Shown: positions 5,990-12,154, counted from the stretch's first letter. The stretch: DNA of 12,154 nucleotides from Planctomycetota bacterium (GCA_029573975.1 JAKQBU010000495.1:1-12154), one strand, 5' to 3'. Made by a program: numbers and translations. Notes: generated by a model from the sequence alone, not told the origin.

Positions 5990-6071
5990 GGTGATAATCA
6001 TTGTCATTTGGAAAACCGACTATGGTTAGTGAAATCCATACAGGAACGATTCGCGTCCAAAGTAATTCAAT

Positions 6072-6100
6072 GGCAGGCGGACGATGATATTCCGCCTGCC
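6072..6100 (+). terminator. Strong hairpin, possible terminator after the 3852-5842 genes
   Basis: GGCAGGCGGA pairs perfectly with TCCGCCTGCC (ten base pairs, nine-base loop CGATGATAT) and is followed by GTTTATAG. The stem is GC-rich and perfect; the T-tract is short, so it is a moderate intrinsic terminator or a hairpin site with another role, such as terminase binding. Confidence 0.55.
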
Positions 6101-6189
6101 GTTTATAGAAAAAAATACCATGAAAAATATCGCACGGAACAACGCATCGAATCACTTTACTCTGCGGGTCCTTCCTGCCTTCTGCCCGT

Positions 6190-6210
6190 GCGGGCTAGAG
6201 TTAGCCCCGC
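6190..6210. repeat. Hairpin-forming inverted repeat
   Basis: GGGCTA, loop GAGT, TAGCCC, extended by GC/GC pairs around one bulged C. It is one of a run of closely spaced hairpins before the Nu1-like gene. Confidence 0.5.
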
Positions 6211-6218
6211 GCTTTGGA

Positions 6219-6239
6219 CGAATTTGGGGAAAAAATTCG
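6219..6239. repeat. Hairpin-forming inverted repeat
   Basis: CGAATTT pairs with AAATTCG across a seven-base loop GGGGAAA. It lies nine bases after the previous hairpin and directly before the G-rich tract. Confidence 0.5.
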
Positions 6240-6308
6240 GGGTGTCGTCGGTTTGGGGGGAGGCGGCGGAGCGGGGTGCGGGCGGCGTGACACCTGTTTT
6301 AGCGCGGG

Positions 6309-6342
6309 CGCGCGGGTGCCTTATTAACCGCGCGTACGCGCG
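6309..6342. promoter_or_regulatory. CG palindrome cluster just upstream of the Nu1-like gene
   Basis: CGCGCGTACGCGCG at 6329-6342 is a perfect 14-base palindrome. The arm CGCGCGG (6309-6315) can also pair with CCGCGCG (6328-6334) across the AT-rich loop ending TTATTAA. The end of the palindrome is eight bases from the ATG at 6351. It may be an operator, a DNA-protein site for the terminase, or a structure that hides the start codon. The alternative is chance in CG-rich DNA, but a perfect 14-mer with a third matching arm makes that less likely. Confidence 0.5.
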
Positions 6343-6350
6343 ATCTAATT

Positions 6351-7208
6351 ATGCGAGAAAAATGGAAAAACAGTGACGGGGGCGACAATAACGACAGCAT
6401 GAAAGAGATAACGACAGGCCCGGCGGGCGGGGAAAACCAGGCGGCGAAAACGCCGGCCGGGGGGAAGATCGCGGCCGGCGGCGGCGGGCGGGCGCACGGA
6501 AAAAAAACGAAGGAGGGCGATAAAAACAGCCGCGCGGGGTTGCCGGTGCTGACGGGGGAGCAGCTCGAGCGGCTGCTGGAGGTGAACCGCCGGACCGTGC
6601 AGCGGTACGTGAAGGAGCGGGGGCTGCCGAAGCTGGCGCGGGACCGGTATGACCTGAAGGCGGTCTGGGCCTGGCAGTCAGCCCAGCTTACGGAGGAGCT
6701 GGGCCGGAAGAACCTGAACGCCGACCGGCTGCTGAAGGCCCAGGCGGATGAGCGGGAGCACAAAGCGGCCCTGCTTAAGGCCAAGTGCGAACTGATGGAC
6801 GGCCGCCTGGTGGAGCGGCAAACGGTGGAGCTGGACCGGCTGGACCGGGCCTGGGCGGTGCGGAAACAACTGGAGCGGCTGAGCGACGAACTGACGGAGG
6901 GACTGCTGCCGATCGGACGGGGGGCGGGCGGGAAGGCGGCCGGCACCAAGAAGGCAGCGGCCAGGGCCGGGGAGTGGGAGGTGGAGATGCGGGAGACCAT
7001 CGAGGCGGCGGTGCTGCGCTGCCGGGAGGCCTGGGCGAAAGAGCCGGGCGAATTTGACGAACTGGAACGGCGGACCGCCGGGCGGCTGGCGGAACGCATC
7101 GCCGGGGCGATCTCGGCGGAAGAGCGACGGCCGGCGGACCAGGCCGCGATCGTGCGGATCCTGAACGAAGAGATCCCGGCCCTGGTGAGCGGCGGCCGGC
7201 CAAAATAA
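6351..7208 (+). CDS. Phage terminase small subunit, Nu1-like, 285 aa
   Basis: Small terminase subunits recognise the packaging site and recruit the large subunit. Residues 66-106 (LTGEQLERLLEVNRRTVQRY, GLPK, then YDLKAVWAWQ) match the Nu1-type winged helix, in which a YDL-x-AV-x-AW end is typical. Residues 115-165 continue as the charged helix common in these proteins (LNADRLLKAQADEREHKAAL, KCELMDGRLVERQTVE). The C-terminal part is a long Glu/Arg-rich helical region for oligomer or large-subunit contact. At 285 residues it is longer than lambda Nu1 (181), owing to a Gly/Ala/Lys-rich N-terminal extension and a Gly-rich insert near residues 188-200. Neither the ATG at 6351 nor the one at 6399 has a clear ribosome site, so the true start is uncertain. 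A GpA-type partner starts at 10843. Confidence 0.82.
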   Translation: MREKWKNSDGGDNNDSMKEITTGPAGGENQAAKTPAGGKIAAGGGGRAHGKKTKEGDKNSRAGLPVLTGEQLERLLEVNRRTVQRYVKERGLPKLARDRYDLKAVWAWQSAQLTEELGRKNLNADRLLKAQADEREHKAALLKAKCELMDGRLVERQTVELDRLDRAWAVRKQLERLSDELTEGLLPIGRGAGGKAAGTKKAAARAGEWEVEMRETIEAAVLRCREAWAKEPGEFDELERRTAGRLAERIAGAISAEERRPADQAAIVRILNEEIPALVSGGRPK

Positions 7209-7298
7209 AAAAAAGGCAATCACAGAAGCATAGAGCACAGAGAATCGCAGAGAAGAAAAAAAAAGAAAAAGCAAATACAGAGGACAAAGAAAAAAAAG
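7206..7298 (+). repeat. Dispersed A/G-rich repeat, copy D (intergenic)
   Basis: It fills the whole gap between the Nu1-like stop and the methyltransferase start. GGCAATCACAGAAGCATAGAG is followed by CACAGAGAATCGCAGAG, two long A-rich runs and a second ACAGAG at 7278. The ACGAAG half is missing or decayed to A-runs. The AGAGGA at 7279-7284 is the best ribosome-site candidate for the methyltransferase, though distant. Confidence 0.65.
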
Positions 7299-8579
7299 AT
7301 GGAGTATCAGATTATACAGGGTGACTGCCTGGAGGTGATGAAGGGGATGGAGGAAAACTCCATCGACGCCCTAGTCACGGACCCGCCCTATGGCCTGTCG
7401 TTCATGGGGAAAAACTGGGATCATGGCGTGCCGGGCGAGGAGTTCTGGCGAGCGGCGTTGCGGGCCGCCAAGCCCGGCTGTCATTTGCTGGCCTTTGGCG
7501 GAACCCGGACCTTTCACCGCCTGGCCTGCGCGATCGAGGATGCCGGCTGGGAGATCCGGGATTGTATTATGTGGGTCTATGGCAGCGGCTTTCCCAAATC
7601 GCTGGACGTGAGCAAGGCGATGGATAAGGCCGCGGGGGCGGAGCGCGAAATAGTGGGACAGATTCGCAAGACGCCCAGTGCCGGTAGTGCCAATATGAAC
7701 GAAGGCTGGAGGAGGCCGTGGGCGGAAACAAAGGAAAAGACGATGGATATTACGGCACCCGCCACGGCGGCCGCCAAACAATGGGATGGCTGGGGAACCG
7801 CCCTGAAGCCTGCCTGGGAGCCGATCCTGGTGGCGCGAAAGCCGCTGGCGGGGACAGTTGTGGAGAATGTCCTGCACTATGGCACGGGCGGAATCAATGT
7901 GGATGGATGCAGGATTGGAACGGACCGGGCGGGTTGGGGCGGCGCTGCTGGAGGGCAAAATCAAACATATTCCGGGAGATGGAAGGCTGGAGAAGCCAAG
8001 CCTACAATCGGCCGCTGGCCGGCCAACGTGATCCATGATGGATCGGAAGAGGTGATGGAATTATTTCCTGATTCATTTAGTAATACAAGCATCAAAGCAA
8101 AAGAAGGGAAAAAAATATATTACGGATCGTCCTTTAACGAAAGCAAAACTTGTGGGACGGGGAAAATATTTATTGGTGACGGTTTCGGTTCTGCGGCGCG
8201 GTTTTTCTATTGTGCCAAAGCCAGCAAACAAGATCGGGATGAGGGGCTGGAAGATTTTATTTGCAAAAAATCAGGCAGCTATAATATGCGTACCGATGCC
8301 CACGCAGAACGAATGGGAGCCATTACCGCCCCGCGCGGCAATTATCATCCTACGGTTAAGCCGACGGAATTGATGCGGTATCTGTGCCGGCTGGTGACGC
8401 CGCCGGAGGGGATTATCCTAGACCCGTTCTGCGGCAGCGGCTCCACCGGCAAGGCGTCGCTGCTGGAGGGATTCCGGTTCGTGGGGATTGAATTAGACCA
8501 GGGATATTGTGAGATCGCGGAGAGACGGATCCAAAATGTTTTGGACCGGTTCCCTCTGTTTAAAGATTCTACTAGCTAA
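7299..8579 (+). CDS. Site-specific DNA methyltransferase, beta class (N6-adenine or N4-cytosine), 426 aa
   Basis: The catalytic motif TDPPYGLSFMGK (Asp28-Pro-Pro-Tyr31) lies near the N-terminus. The SAM-binding motif LDPFCGSGSTGKASLLEG (from about residue 374) with FVGIELD lies near the C-terminus; this order defines the beta class. HPTVKP before motif I, GRWPANVIHDGS in the centre and ARFFYCAKASKQDRDEGL are features of the phage-borne DNA methylase family. It would methylate adenine N6 or cytosine N4 in phage DNA, perhaps to evade host restriction or mark packaging or replication sites; the target sequence cannot be read from the protein. No restriction gene lies beside it, so it is a solitary enzyme. 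A segment at 8040-8330 is AT-richer than the rest. It ends ten bases before the ParB-like gene. Confidence 0.93.
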   Translation: MEYQIIQGDCLEVMKGMEENSIDALVTDPPYGLSFMGKNWDHGVPGEEFWRAALRAAKPGCHLLAFGGTRTFHRLACAIEDAGWEIRDCIMWVYGSGFPKSLDVSKAMDKAAGAEREIVGQIRKTPSAGSANMNEGWRRPWAETKEKTMDITAPATAAAKQWDGWGTALKPAWEPILVARKPLAGTVVENVLHYGTGGINVDGCRIGTDRAGWGGAAGGQNQTYSGRWKAGEAKPTIGRWPANVIHDGSEEVMELFPDSFSNTSIKAKEGKKIYYGSSFNESKTCGTGKIFIGDGFGSAARFFYCAKASKQDRDEGLEDFICKKSGSYNMRTDAHAERMGAITAPRGNYHPTVKPTELMRYLCRLVTPPEGIILDPFCGSGSTGKASLLEGFRFVGIELDQGYCEIAERRIQNVLDRFPLFKDSTS

Positions 8580-8590
8580 GGAGAAATGCG

Positions 8591-10323
8591 ATGGTGAAAG
8601 ACGATGCGAGATTGGTGACGGCGAAGGTGGCGGCGATAGTTCCCAGCCCGGACAACTGCCGGGTGATCCGGGAGAAAGACGCCTCGTTCACGGAACTGGT
8701 GGACAGCGTGAAGGCCAGCGGGGTGCTGATCCCCGTGCATGTGCGGCTGCACCCGTCCATGAAAGAGCGCGGCGGGCTGGCGCCGGCCTACGAACTGCTG
8801 GCGGTGAGCGGCGCTGGCGGGCGGCGAAGGCGGCGGGCCTGGAAACGATCCCGGCCATCGATCACGGGGAGCTAGACGACGAGGCGGCGTTTGCGATCAC
8901 CTTTACGGAAAACTACCAGCGGCAGGACCTGACGCCGCTGGAAGAGGGCAAGGCGGCGGCGGTGCTGCTGGAGAAACACCGGGGGGACGCCCGGGCGGCC
9001 GCGGCGATCCTGGGCCGGTCGGAGAAGTGGGTGCGGACGCGGGCCATGATCCATTCCAACCTGAGCAAGAAATGGAGCAAGGCGCTGGCCGGGAAAGATG
9101 AGGACGAGGAGTGTGTGCAGTGGATGACGGCGGGCCACCTGGCCCTGCTGGCCCGGCTGCCGAAGGGCACGCAGGAGAATCTGTACGAGTCGCATATTTT
9201 GTACAGCGATATGTCGGTGGATGACATGGAGCAGCGGATCAACCGCTGGCTGGGCGTGCTGGCGGATTGCCCGTGGGACTCCGACGATGAGACCCTGGTG
9301 CCGGCGGCGGGCAGTTGCGCGAGATGCACCAAACGCAGCGGCCATGAGCCGGGCCTGTTCCACGACGAACCCGACCTACCCGACCTACCCGACCAGATTC
9401 AGAAGGACGAGAAATGCCTGGACCCGGCCTGCTACCAGCAGAAACGGCTGGCGCACTTGCAGCAGCAGGCGGCCCGGCTGCGGGCGGAACACCCGAAGCT
9501 GGCGTGGATCGCCGCCGGCAAAAACCTGGAATGGCACGAGCGGCGGGAGATCGAGGAGGCCTGCCAGCAGCACATCCTGACCACGCACGAATATCAGCCG
9601 GCTAAAAAAGAGGCGCCGGGCGCCCAGCCGGCGATGATCGTGGACGGCAAGAAAGCCGGCCAGCTCCAGTGGATCCGGCCGGGCGGGCCTGGTACCGCAG
9701 CGCGAACCAAAACGGAACGAACCGGAACGACGGCCAAACCCCTGAAGCAGCGGCGGGCGGAGCTGGAGGCCAAACGCTATGCCCAGGTGCTGCTGGATAT
9801 GCAGGATATTGTTGACAAGGCGGAGCTGGCGGACCTGGCGAAACAGCCTGGCTTCGATTGCGGCAAAACCGTGCCGGCCCTGGCGGCGATCTTCGGCGTG
9901 GAAATACACTGGTTTGGCCCGGAGGCACCCAGTTGGACTAACTATGACGCACGGATGAAAGGCACGGAGGCGGAGGTAAGGAAGGCGCTGTGGGAGAAGG
10001 TGCGGCCGGAGCTGCGGAAGCGGCTGGTGTATCATGGGGCGGTGACACAGACCCCGAAGAAACTGGTGGAAGAGGCCGGGCGGATCGGCAAGCTGATCGG
10101 GGTGGAGGTGAAAGATGTTTATGACCTGGTGGCGGGTCGGAAAGGATTCACCGAGCCGAAAAGCTGGGCGGGCCTGAAGGCGGACGGCACACCGAAGGGC
10201 GGCAAGAAATTAACCACGAAGGCCACGAAGGGCACGAAGAAAAGAAAGGCAACCACAGAGGGCACAGAGAAAAAGGGGGCAAAGAATAAAAAGGCGGCCG
10301 CTAAAGAAAGCCGGAAAGGATGA
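8591..10323 (+). CDS. ParB/Spo0J-like protein, split by an apparent frameshift
   Basis: Residues 1-71 (MVKDDARLVTAKVAAIVPSP through AYELLA) are in one frame and GERRWRAAKAAGLETIP onward is in the next. Joined, they give the conserved ParB string YELLAGERRWRAAK, then TENYQRQDLTPLEEGKA and a helix-turn-helix around ILGRSEKWVRTRAMIH. Family knowledge: ParB folds bind or hydrolyse CTP and bind DNA, and phage versions can be partition proteins, regulators or nucleases. A Cys pair CARC (Cys243/246) and CLDPAC (Cys276/281) resembles the metal-type insert of ParB proteins in plasmids and phages. The ATG at 8591 has AAGGAG seven bases upstream, so the start is firm. The expected product is about 577 residues. 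The tail contains repeat copy E. The break may be mutation or sequence error. Confidence 0.82.
8799..8806 (+). other. Frameshift point in the ParB-like gene
   Basis: The reading CTG GCG GTG AGC leaves the ParB frame. One extra G, giving GCG GGT GAG, would restore YELLAGERRW without any other change. Re-reading base 8803 (a -1 shift) gives the same protein. There is no classical slippery heptamer and no evident stimulatory stem at the proper place, so a lost G in a GGG run is the simplest reading. Confidence 0.8.
9370..9394 (+). repeat. Nine-base tandem repeat in the ParB-like gene
   Basis: CCCGACCTA occurs twice in tandem (9370-9378, 9379-9387) followed by CCCGACC, encoding PDLPDLPD between the two Cys pairs. 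It keeps the frame and looks like simple slippage. Confidence 0.7.
10210..10275 (+). repeat. Dispersed A/G-rich repeat, copy E (near-consensus, coding)
   Basis: TTAACC is followed by ACGAAGGCC, ACGAAGGGC and ACGAAGAAA units, an extra AGA codon, the GGCAACC joint and ACAGAGGGC, ACAGAG units. It matches copy C almost base for base. It is read in the same frame as copy C, giving LTTKATKGTKKRKATTEGTE near the ParB-like C-terminus. Confidence 0.8.
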
Positions 10324-10326
10324 ACA

Positions 10327-10635
10327 ATGAGATGTAAAAAATGTGGACATTGCTGCAGTCATTTGATTATCGAAGTCGATTTGGACGACGTAATCCGTGA
10401 GCCGCGAATAATGGCTGTAGCCAAACCACTCAAAAATCTACCGGAAGAGCGAGAAGAATATGGCACCTATTCGGGCAAGTTTTTGCTTACGGGCGGAGCC
10501 TCTATGTGCTGTCCATTTCTGACCATAGAAAACCATTGTGCGATTTATAAAACCCGCCCTGATATTTGCCGGACGTTTGATCCGGGCAGCGAACAATGCA
10601 AATTGGCGGCTCGCCGCAGAAAGGATGAAGCATGA
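10327..10635 (+). CDS. YkgJ-type CxxCxxCC cysteine-cluster protein, 102 aa
   Basis: The N-terminus MRCKKCGHCC gives the C-x2-C-x2-CC cluster (Cys3, 6, 9, 10). The rest carries the second half of the family signature: CCPFL (Cys61/62), HCAIYKTRPDICRTF (Cys71, Cys81) and a final Cys91. This is the YkgJ or zinc/iron-chelating domain family (UPF0153/PF03692); the Cys residues are thought to bind a metal or iron-sulfur centre, and the function is not established. The ATG at 10327 has AAAGGA five bases upstream and lies three bases after the ParB-like stop. The gene is AT-richer than the ParB-like and terminase genes around it. It overlaps the next gene by four bases (ATGA). It looks complete. Confidence 0.88.
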   Translation: MRCKKCGHCCSHLIIEVDLDDVIREPRIMAVAKPLKNLPEEREEYGTYSGKFLLTGGASMCCPFLTIENHCAIYKTRPDICRTFDPGSEQCKLAARRRKDEA

Positions 10636-10835
10636 GTGTTGAATATATATGTGATGGATGCGGCAAGCGTGAGCCGGGAATCTATAACGGCAGGAACTGG
10701 TTTAAGCCGGACCAATGGTATGTGAAAAACTGGTTCGACGGGATCAAAACCACGGAACTGATCGCGTGCAGCCGGGAGTGCGTGGAAAAAGTATCCAAGG
10801 CAACCGGTGTGAACGCGGTGGTGCTTCCAATCTGA
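10632..10835 (+). CDS. Small Cys-pair protein, 67 aa
   Basis: CDGC (Cys7/Cys10) near the start and CSREC (Cys46/Cys50) near the end would make a four-Cys metal site around an aromatic middle (NWFKPDQWYVKNWFDG). The layout is that of small phage or bacterial treble-clef-like proteins, but I cannot name the family. The start overlaps the stop of the preceding gene as ATGA and has AAAGGA about nine bases upstream. It ends seven bases before the large terminase gene. Its N-terminal half is AT-richer than the terminase. A role as DNA- or protein-binding adaptor is only a guess. Confidence 0.7.
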   Translation: MSVEYICDGCGKREPGIYNGRNWFKPDQWYVKNWFDGIKTTELIACSRECVEKVSKATGVNAVVLPI

Positions 10836-10842
10836 GTGTATC

Positions 10843-12154
10843 ATGCGCTGGAGTGAAGAGGTAAAGAATATCTTCCGGCCGCGGGAGCGGCTGCGGCCCA
10901 GCCAGTGGGCCCAGCGGCACCGGTTCCTGAAACAGGACCAGTCGGCCCGGACCGGACCCTGGCGGAACGAAGCGGCCCCGTACCTGAAGGGTGCGATGGA
11001 TATCACGGCCCGGCCCGGGCTGGTGGCGCTGAATATCTGCAAGGCAACCCAGATCGGATTCTCGGAGGCGATGCGCTGCGTGCTGGGCTACTGGGCGGAC
11101 TACGAGCCGGACCCGGTGGGGATCACGCTGCCGGACGAAAAGAAGGGCAAGGACATCGTCAGCCGGCGGATCCTGCCGCTCTTCCGGGAGACGCCGGTGC
11201 TGCGGCGGCTGATGACCAGCCGGTCGGCCGACGCCCAGCGGGGCCAGATCCGGCTGCGCAACGGGTTCCTGCTGTCCCTGATGTGGAGCGGCTCGCCTTC
11301 GTCGATGGCCTCCGACCCGATGCGGCGGGTGCTGAACGATGAGGTGGATAAGTTTGTGCCGTTCGCCGGGCGGGAGGGGGACCCGGTGGGCCTGACCGAG
11401 ATGCGGCTGCGCTCCTACGGCGGCCGGAAACTGCAAATCAATGTGTCCAGCCCAACCGACCGGTTCGGCAAGATCTGGCGGCTGTTCGAGGGTAGCGACT
11501 ATTTGTTTTTCTATTTCGTGCCCTGCCCCCGCTGCGGCACCTACCAGCGGCTGCTGTTTCCCCAGCTCAAATGGCGCAAGCCCGCGGACCTGGCGGACAA
11601 AAAAGAGCTGGCCCGGCGGATCCGCGGCGGGGAGCTGCCGGCCTGGTACGAGTGCGCTGCCTGCGGCGGGCCGATCCCGGAGGAGCAAAAGCCGGCCCTG
11701 GTCAACGCGGGACGCTGGAGCAGCGGGCAGTACCAGGACTGGGCCGAGGACGGGGTGTTTGTCAATGTGGAAGCGGTGCGGAGCTTTCCGCCCGAGACGC
11801 GGGTCGGGATGCAGATTTCGGCGCTGTACTGCCTGTGGGAGCAATGGGGCAACCTGGCCGCCAAGTTCATCGAGGCGGAGGGGGACCAGGAGGCGTCATA
11901 CCTGTTCCGGACCGGGCAGCTCGGCGAGCCGTTCGAGGCCCAGGTGAACCGGATGTACTCCGACCGGTTCAGCCAGATGTGCCAGGCGGAAGAGGCGGAG
12001 GAGGGGATCGTGCCGGACTGGGCCGCCGTGCTGCTGGCGACGGTCGATACGCAGCAGGACCATTTCTACGCCGTGGTGCGGGCCTGGGGCGGGCAGATGC
12101 GCAGCCAGCGGATCTGGCACGGCAAACTGCGGTCGTTCGAGGACCTCGAGGCGG
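10843..12154 (+). CDS. Phage terminase large subunit, GpA type (3' end beyond window)
   Basis: This is the ATP-driven packaging motor and DNA-cutting subunit. The frame is open from 10843 to the right edge, 437 residues. The N-terminus PSQWAQRHRFL with GPWRNEAAPYLKGAMDI is typical of the GpA family. ICKATQIGFSE (65-75) is the Walker A-like motif of this family, with K-x-x-Q-x-G-x-S-E in place of a classical P-loop. VLNDEVDKF (163-171) supplies the Walker B Asp166/Glu167, and INVSSPTD (199-206) is the motif III region. CPRC (228-231) and CAAC (271-274) form a zinc-finger-like pair, and ATVDTQQDHF (399-408) opens the nuclease domain with Asp402 as likely metal ligand. Family members run about 600-700 residues, so roughly a third is missing at the edge. 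The start has only a weak ribosome site (GAGTG). Confidence 0.93.
   Translation, partial: MRWSEEVKNIFRPRERLRPSQWAQRHRFLKQDQSARTGPWRNEAAPYLKGAMDITARPGLVALNICKATQIGFSEAMRCVLGYWADYEPDPVGITLPDEKKGKDIVSRRILPLFRETPVLRRLMTSRSADAQRGQIRLRNGFLLSLMWSGSPSSMASDPMRRVLNDEVDKFVPFAGREGDPVGLTEMRLRSYGGRKLQINVSSPTDRFGKIWRLFEGSDYLFFYFVPCPRCGTYQRLLFPQLKWRKPADLADKKELARRIRGGELPAWYECAACGGPIPEEQKPALVNAGRWSSGQYQDWAEDGVFVNVEAVRSFPPETRVGMQISALYCLWEQWGNLAAKFIEAEGDQEASYLFRTGQLGEPFEAQVNRMYSDRFSQMCQAEEAEEGIVPDWAAVLLATVDTQQDHFYAVVRAWGGQMRSQRIWHGKLRSFEDLEA

Larger units (their letters stand above)
5843..6350. other. 508-base region without a convincing gene; structure-rich
   Basis: This is the longest gap in the window. Open frames at 5853-6029, 6084-6290 and 6008-6376 have no ribosome sites, no recognisable motif and changing composition, so I do not call them genes. 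It holds inverted repeats at 5975-5989, 6072-6100, 6190-6210, 6219-6239, 6309-6334 and 6329-6342, a G-rich tract at 6251-6282, and a 22-codon mini-frame at 6022-6087. The left half is moderate in GC and the right half is very GC-rich. Lying directly before a Nu1-type gene, it is the natural place for a cos or terminase-binding site and for the promoter of the packaging operon. Confidence 0.6.

Noticed and set aside
5853..6029. 58-codon + strand open frame after the membrane protein gene
   Set aside because: It has no ribosome site and no motif. Its hydrophobic stretches alone are not enough to support a gene, though a small membrane protein cannot be excluded.
6008..6376. 122-codon + strand open frame in the long gap
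   Set aside because: It has no ribosome site, runs through the ten-pair hairpin and the palindrome, changes composition sharply along its length and overlaps the Nu1-like start. It is more likely chance.
6299..7219. 306-codon open frame on the minus strand
   Set aside because: It is antisense to the Nu1-like gene and encodes a Ser/Arg/Pro-rich low-complexity string with no domain.
8799..8806. Programmed -1 frameshift in the ParB-like gene
   Set aside because: There is no slippery heptamer, and re-pairing after GCG would be poor. A lost G in a short G-run explains it more simply.
10744..11844. Long open frame of 366 codons on the minus strand
   Set aside because: It lies wholly opposite the large terminase, whose motifs are clear. 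Its product is Pro/His/Arg/Gln-rich without any motif, as expected from the antisense of GC-rich coding DNA.
1..12154. tRNA, rRNA, integrase or attachment sites
   Set aside because: No cloverleaf, conserved rRNA segment, recombinase motif or flanking direct repeat was visible on either strand, so whether this is an integrated prophage or a free phage cannot be decided here.

Overview
This window reads as the early/replication-to-packaging part of a tailed bacteriophage or prophage. The anchors are a lambda-type terminase pair: a Nu1-like small subunit (6351-7208) and the first 437 residues of a GpA-type large subunit (from 10843 to the right edge). Around them lie typical phage accessory genes: Gp37/Gp68 (DUF5131), DUF4326, ASCH, a PnuC-like mini membrane protein, a beta-class DNA methyltransferase and a ParB-like protein. 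Every supported gene is on the + strand. The DNA is GC-rich and start codons mostly follow AAAGGA- or GGAG-type ribosome sites. An A/G-rich dispersed repeat (units ACGAAGnnn, then ACAGAGnnn) occurs between and inside genes. I associate this repeat with Planctomycetota, Verrucomicrobiota and related genomes, so a host from that broad group is my best guess. That is inference from composition and repeat style, not proof.

Layout, left to right. Positions 1-75 are the C-terminal tail of an upstream gene. Positions 78-1307 hold three small unrecognised genes: a four-Cys zinc-ribbon-like protein, a helical protein and a winged-helix-like protein. Positions 1300-2638 form a visibly AT-richer, overlapping cassette of DUF5131, DUF4326 and a 48-residue zinc ribbon. 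Positions 2628-3820 return to high GC with an unknown charged-tail protein, the PnuC-like protein and an ASCH protein. Positions 3852-5240 encode a two-domain winged-helix protein that may be the replication initiator; its gene contains an AT-rich patch with six AATC repeats, in the position where lambda-like phages carry origin iterons. Positions 5312-5842 encode a two-membrane-segment, coiled-coil protein.

Positions 5843-6350 are the only long stretch without a convincing gene. It contains a strong hairpin that may be a terminator, more hairpins, a G-rich tract and a perfect 14-bp CG palindrome, all just upstream of the Nu1-like gene, where cos lies in lambda. The packaging block then runs Nu1-like gene, DNA methyltransferase, ParB-like gene, CxxCxxCC protein, small Cys protein, large terminase. 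In this sequence the ParB-like gene is broken by an apparent one-base deletion at about 8803.

How it may work together (inference): the wHTH protein and its internal repeats would start replication; the methyltransferase, and perhaps DUF5131, DUF4326 and ASCH, would act on nucleic acids or nucleotides; the Nu1/GpA pair would cut and package the DNA. No integrase, capsid, tail, tRNA, rRNA or CRISPR feature is visible here.
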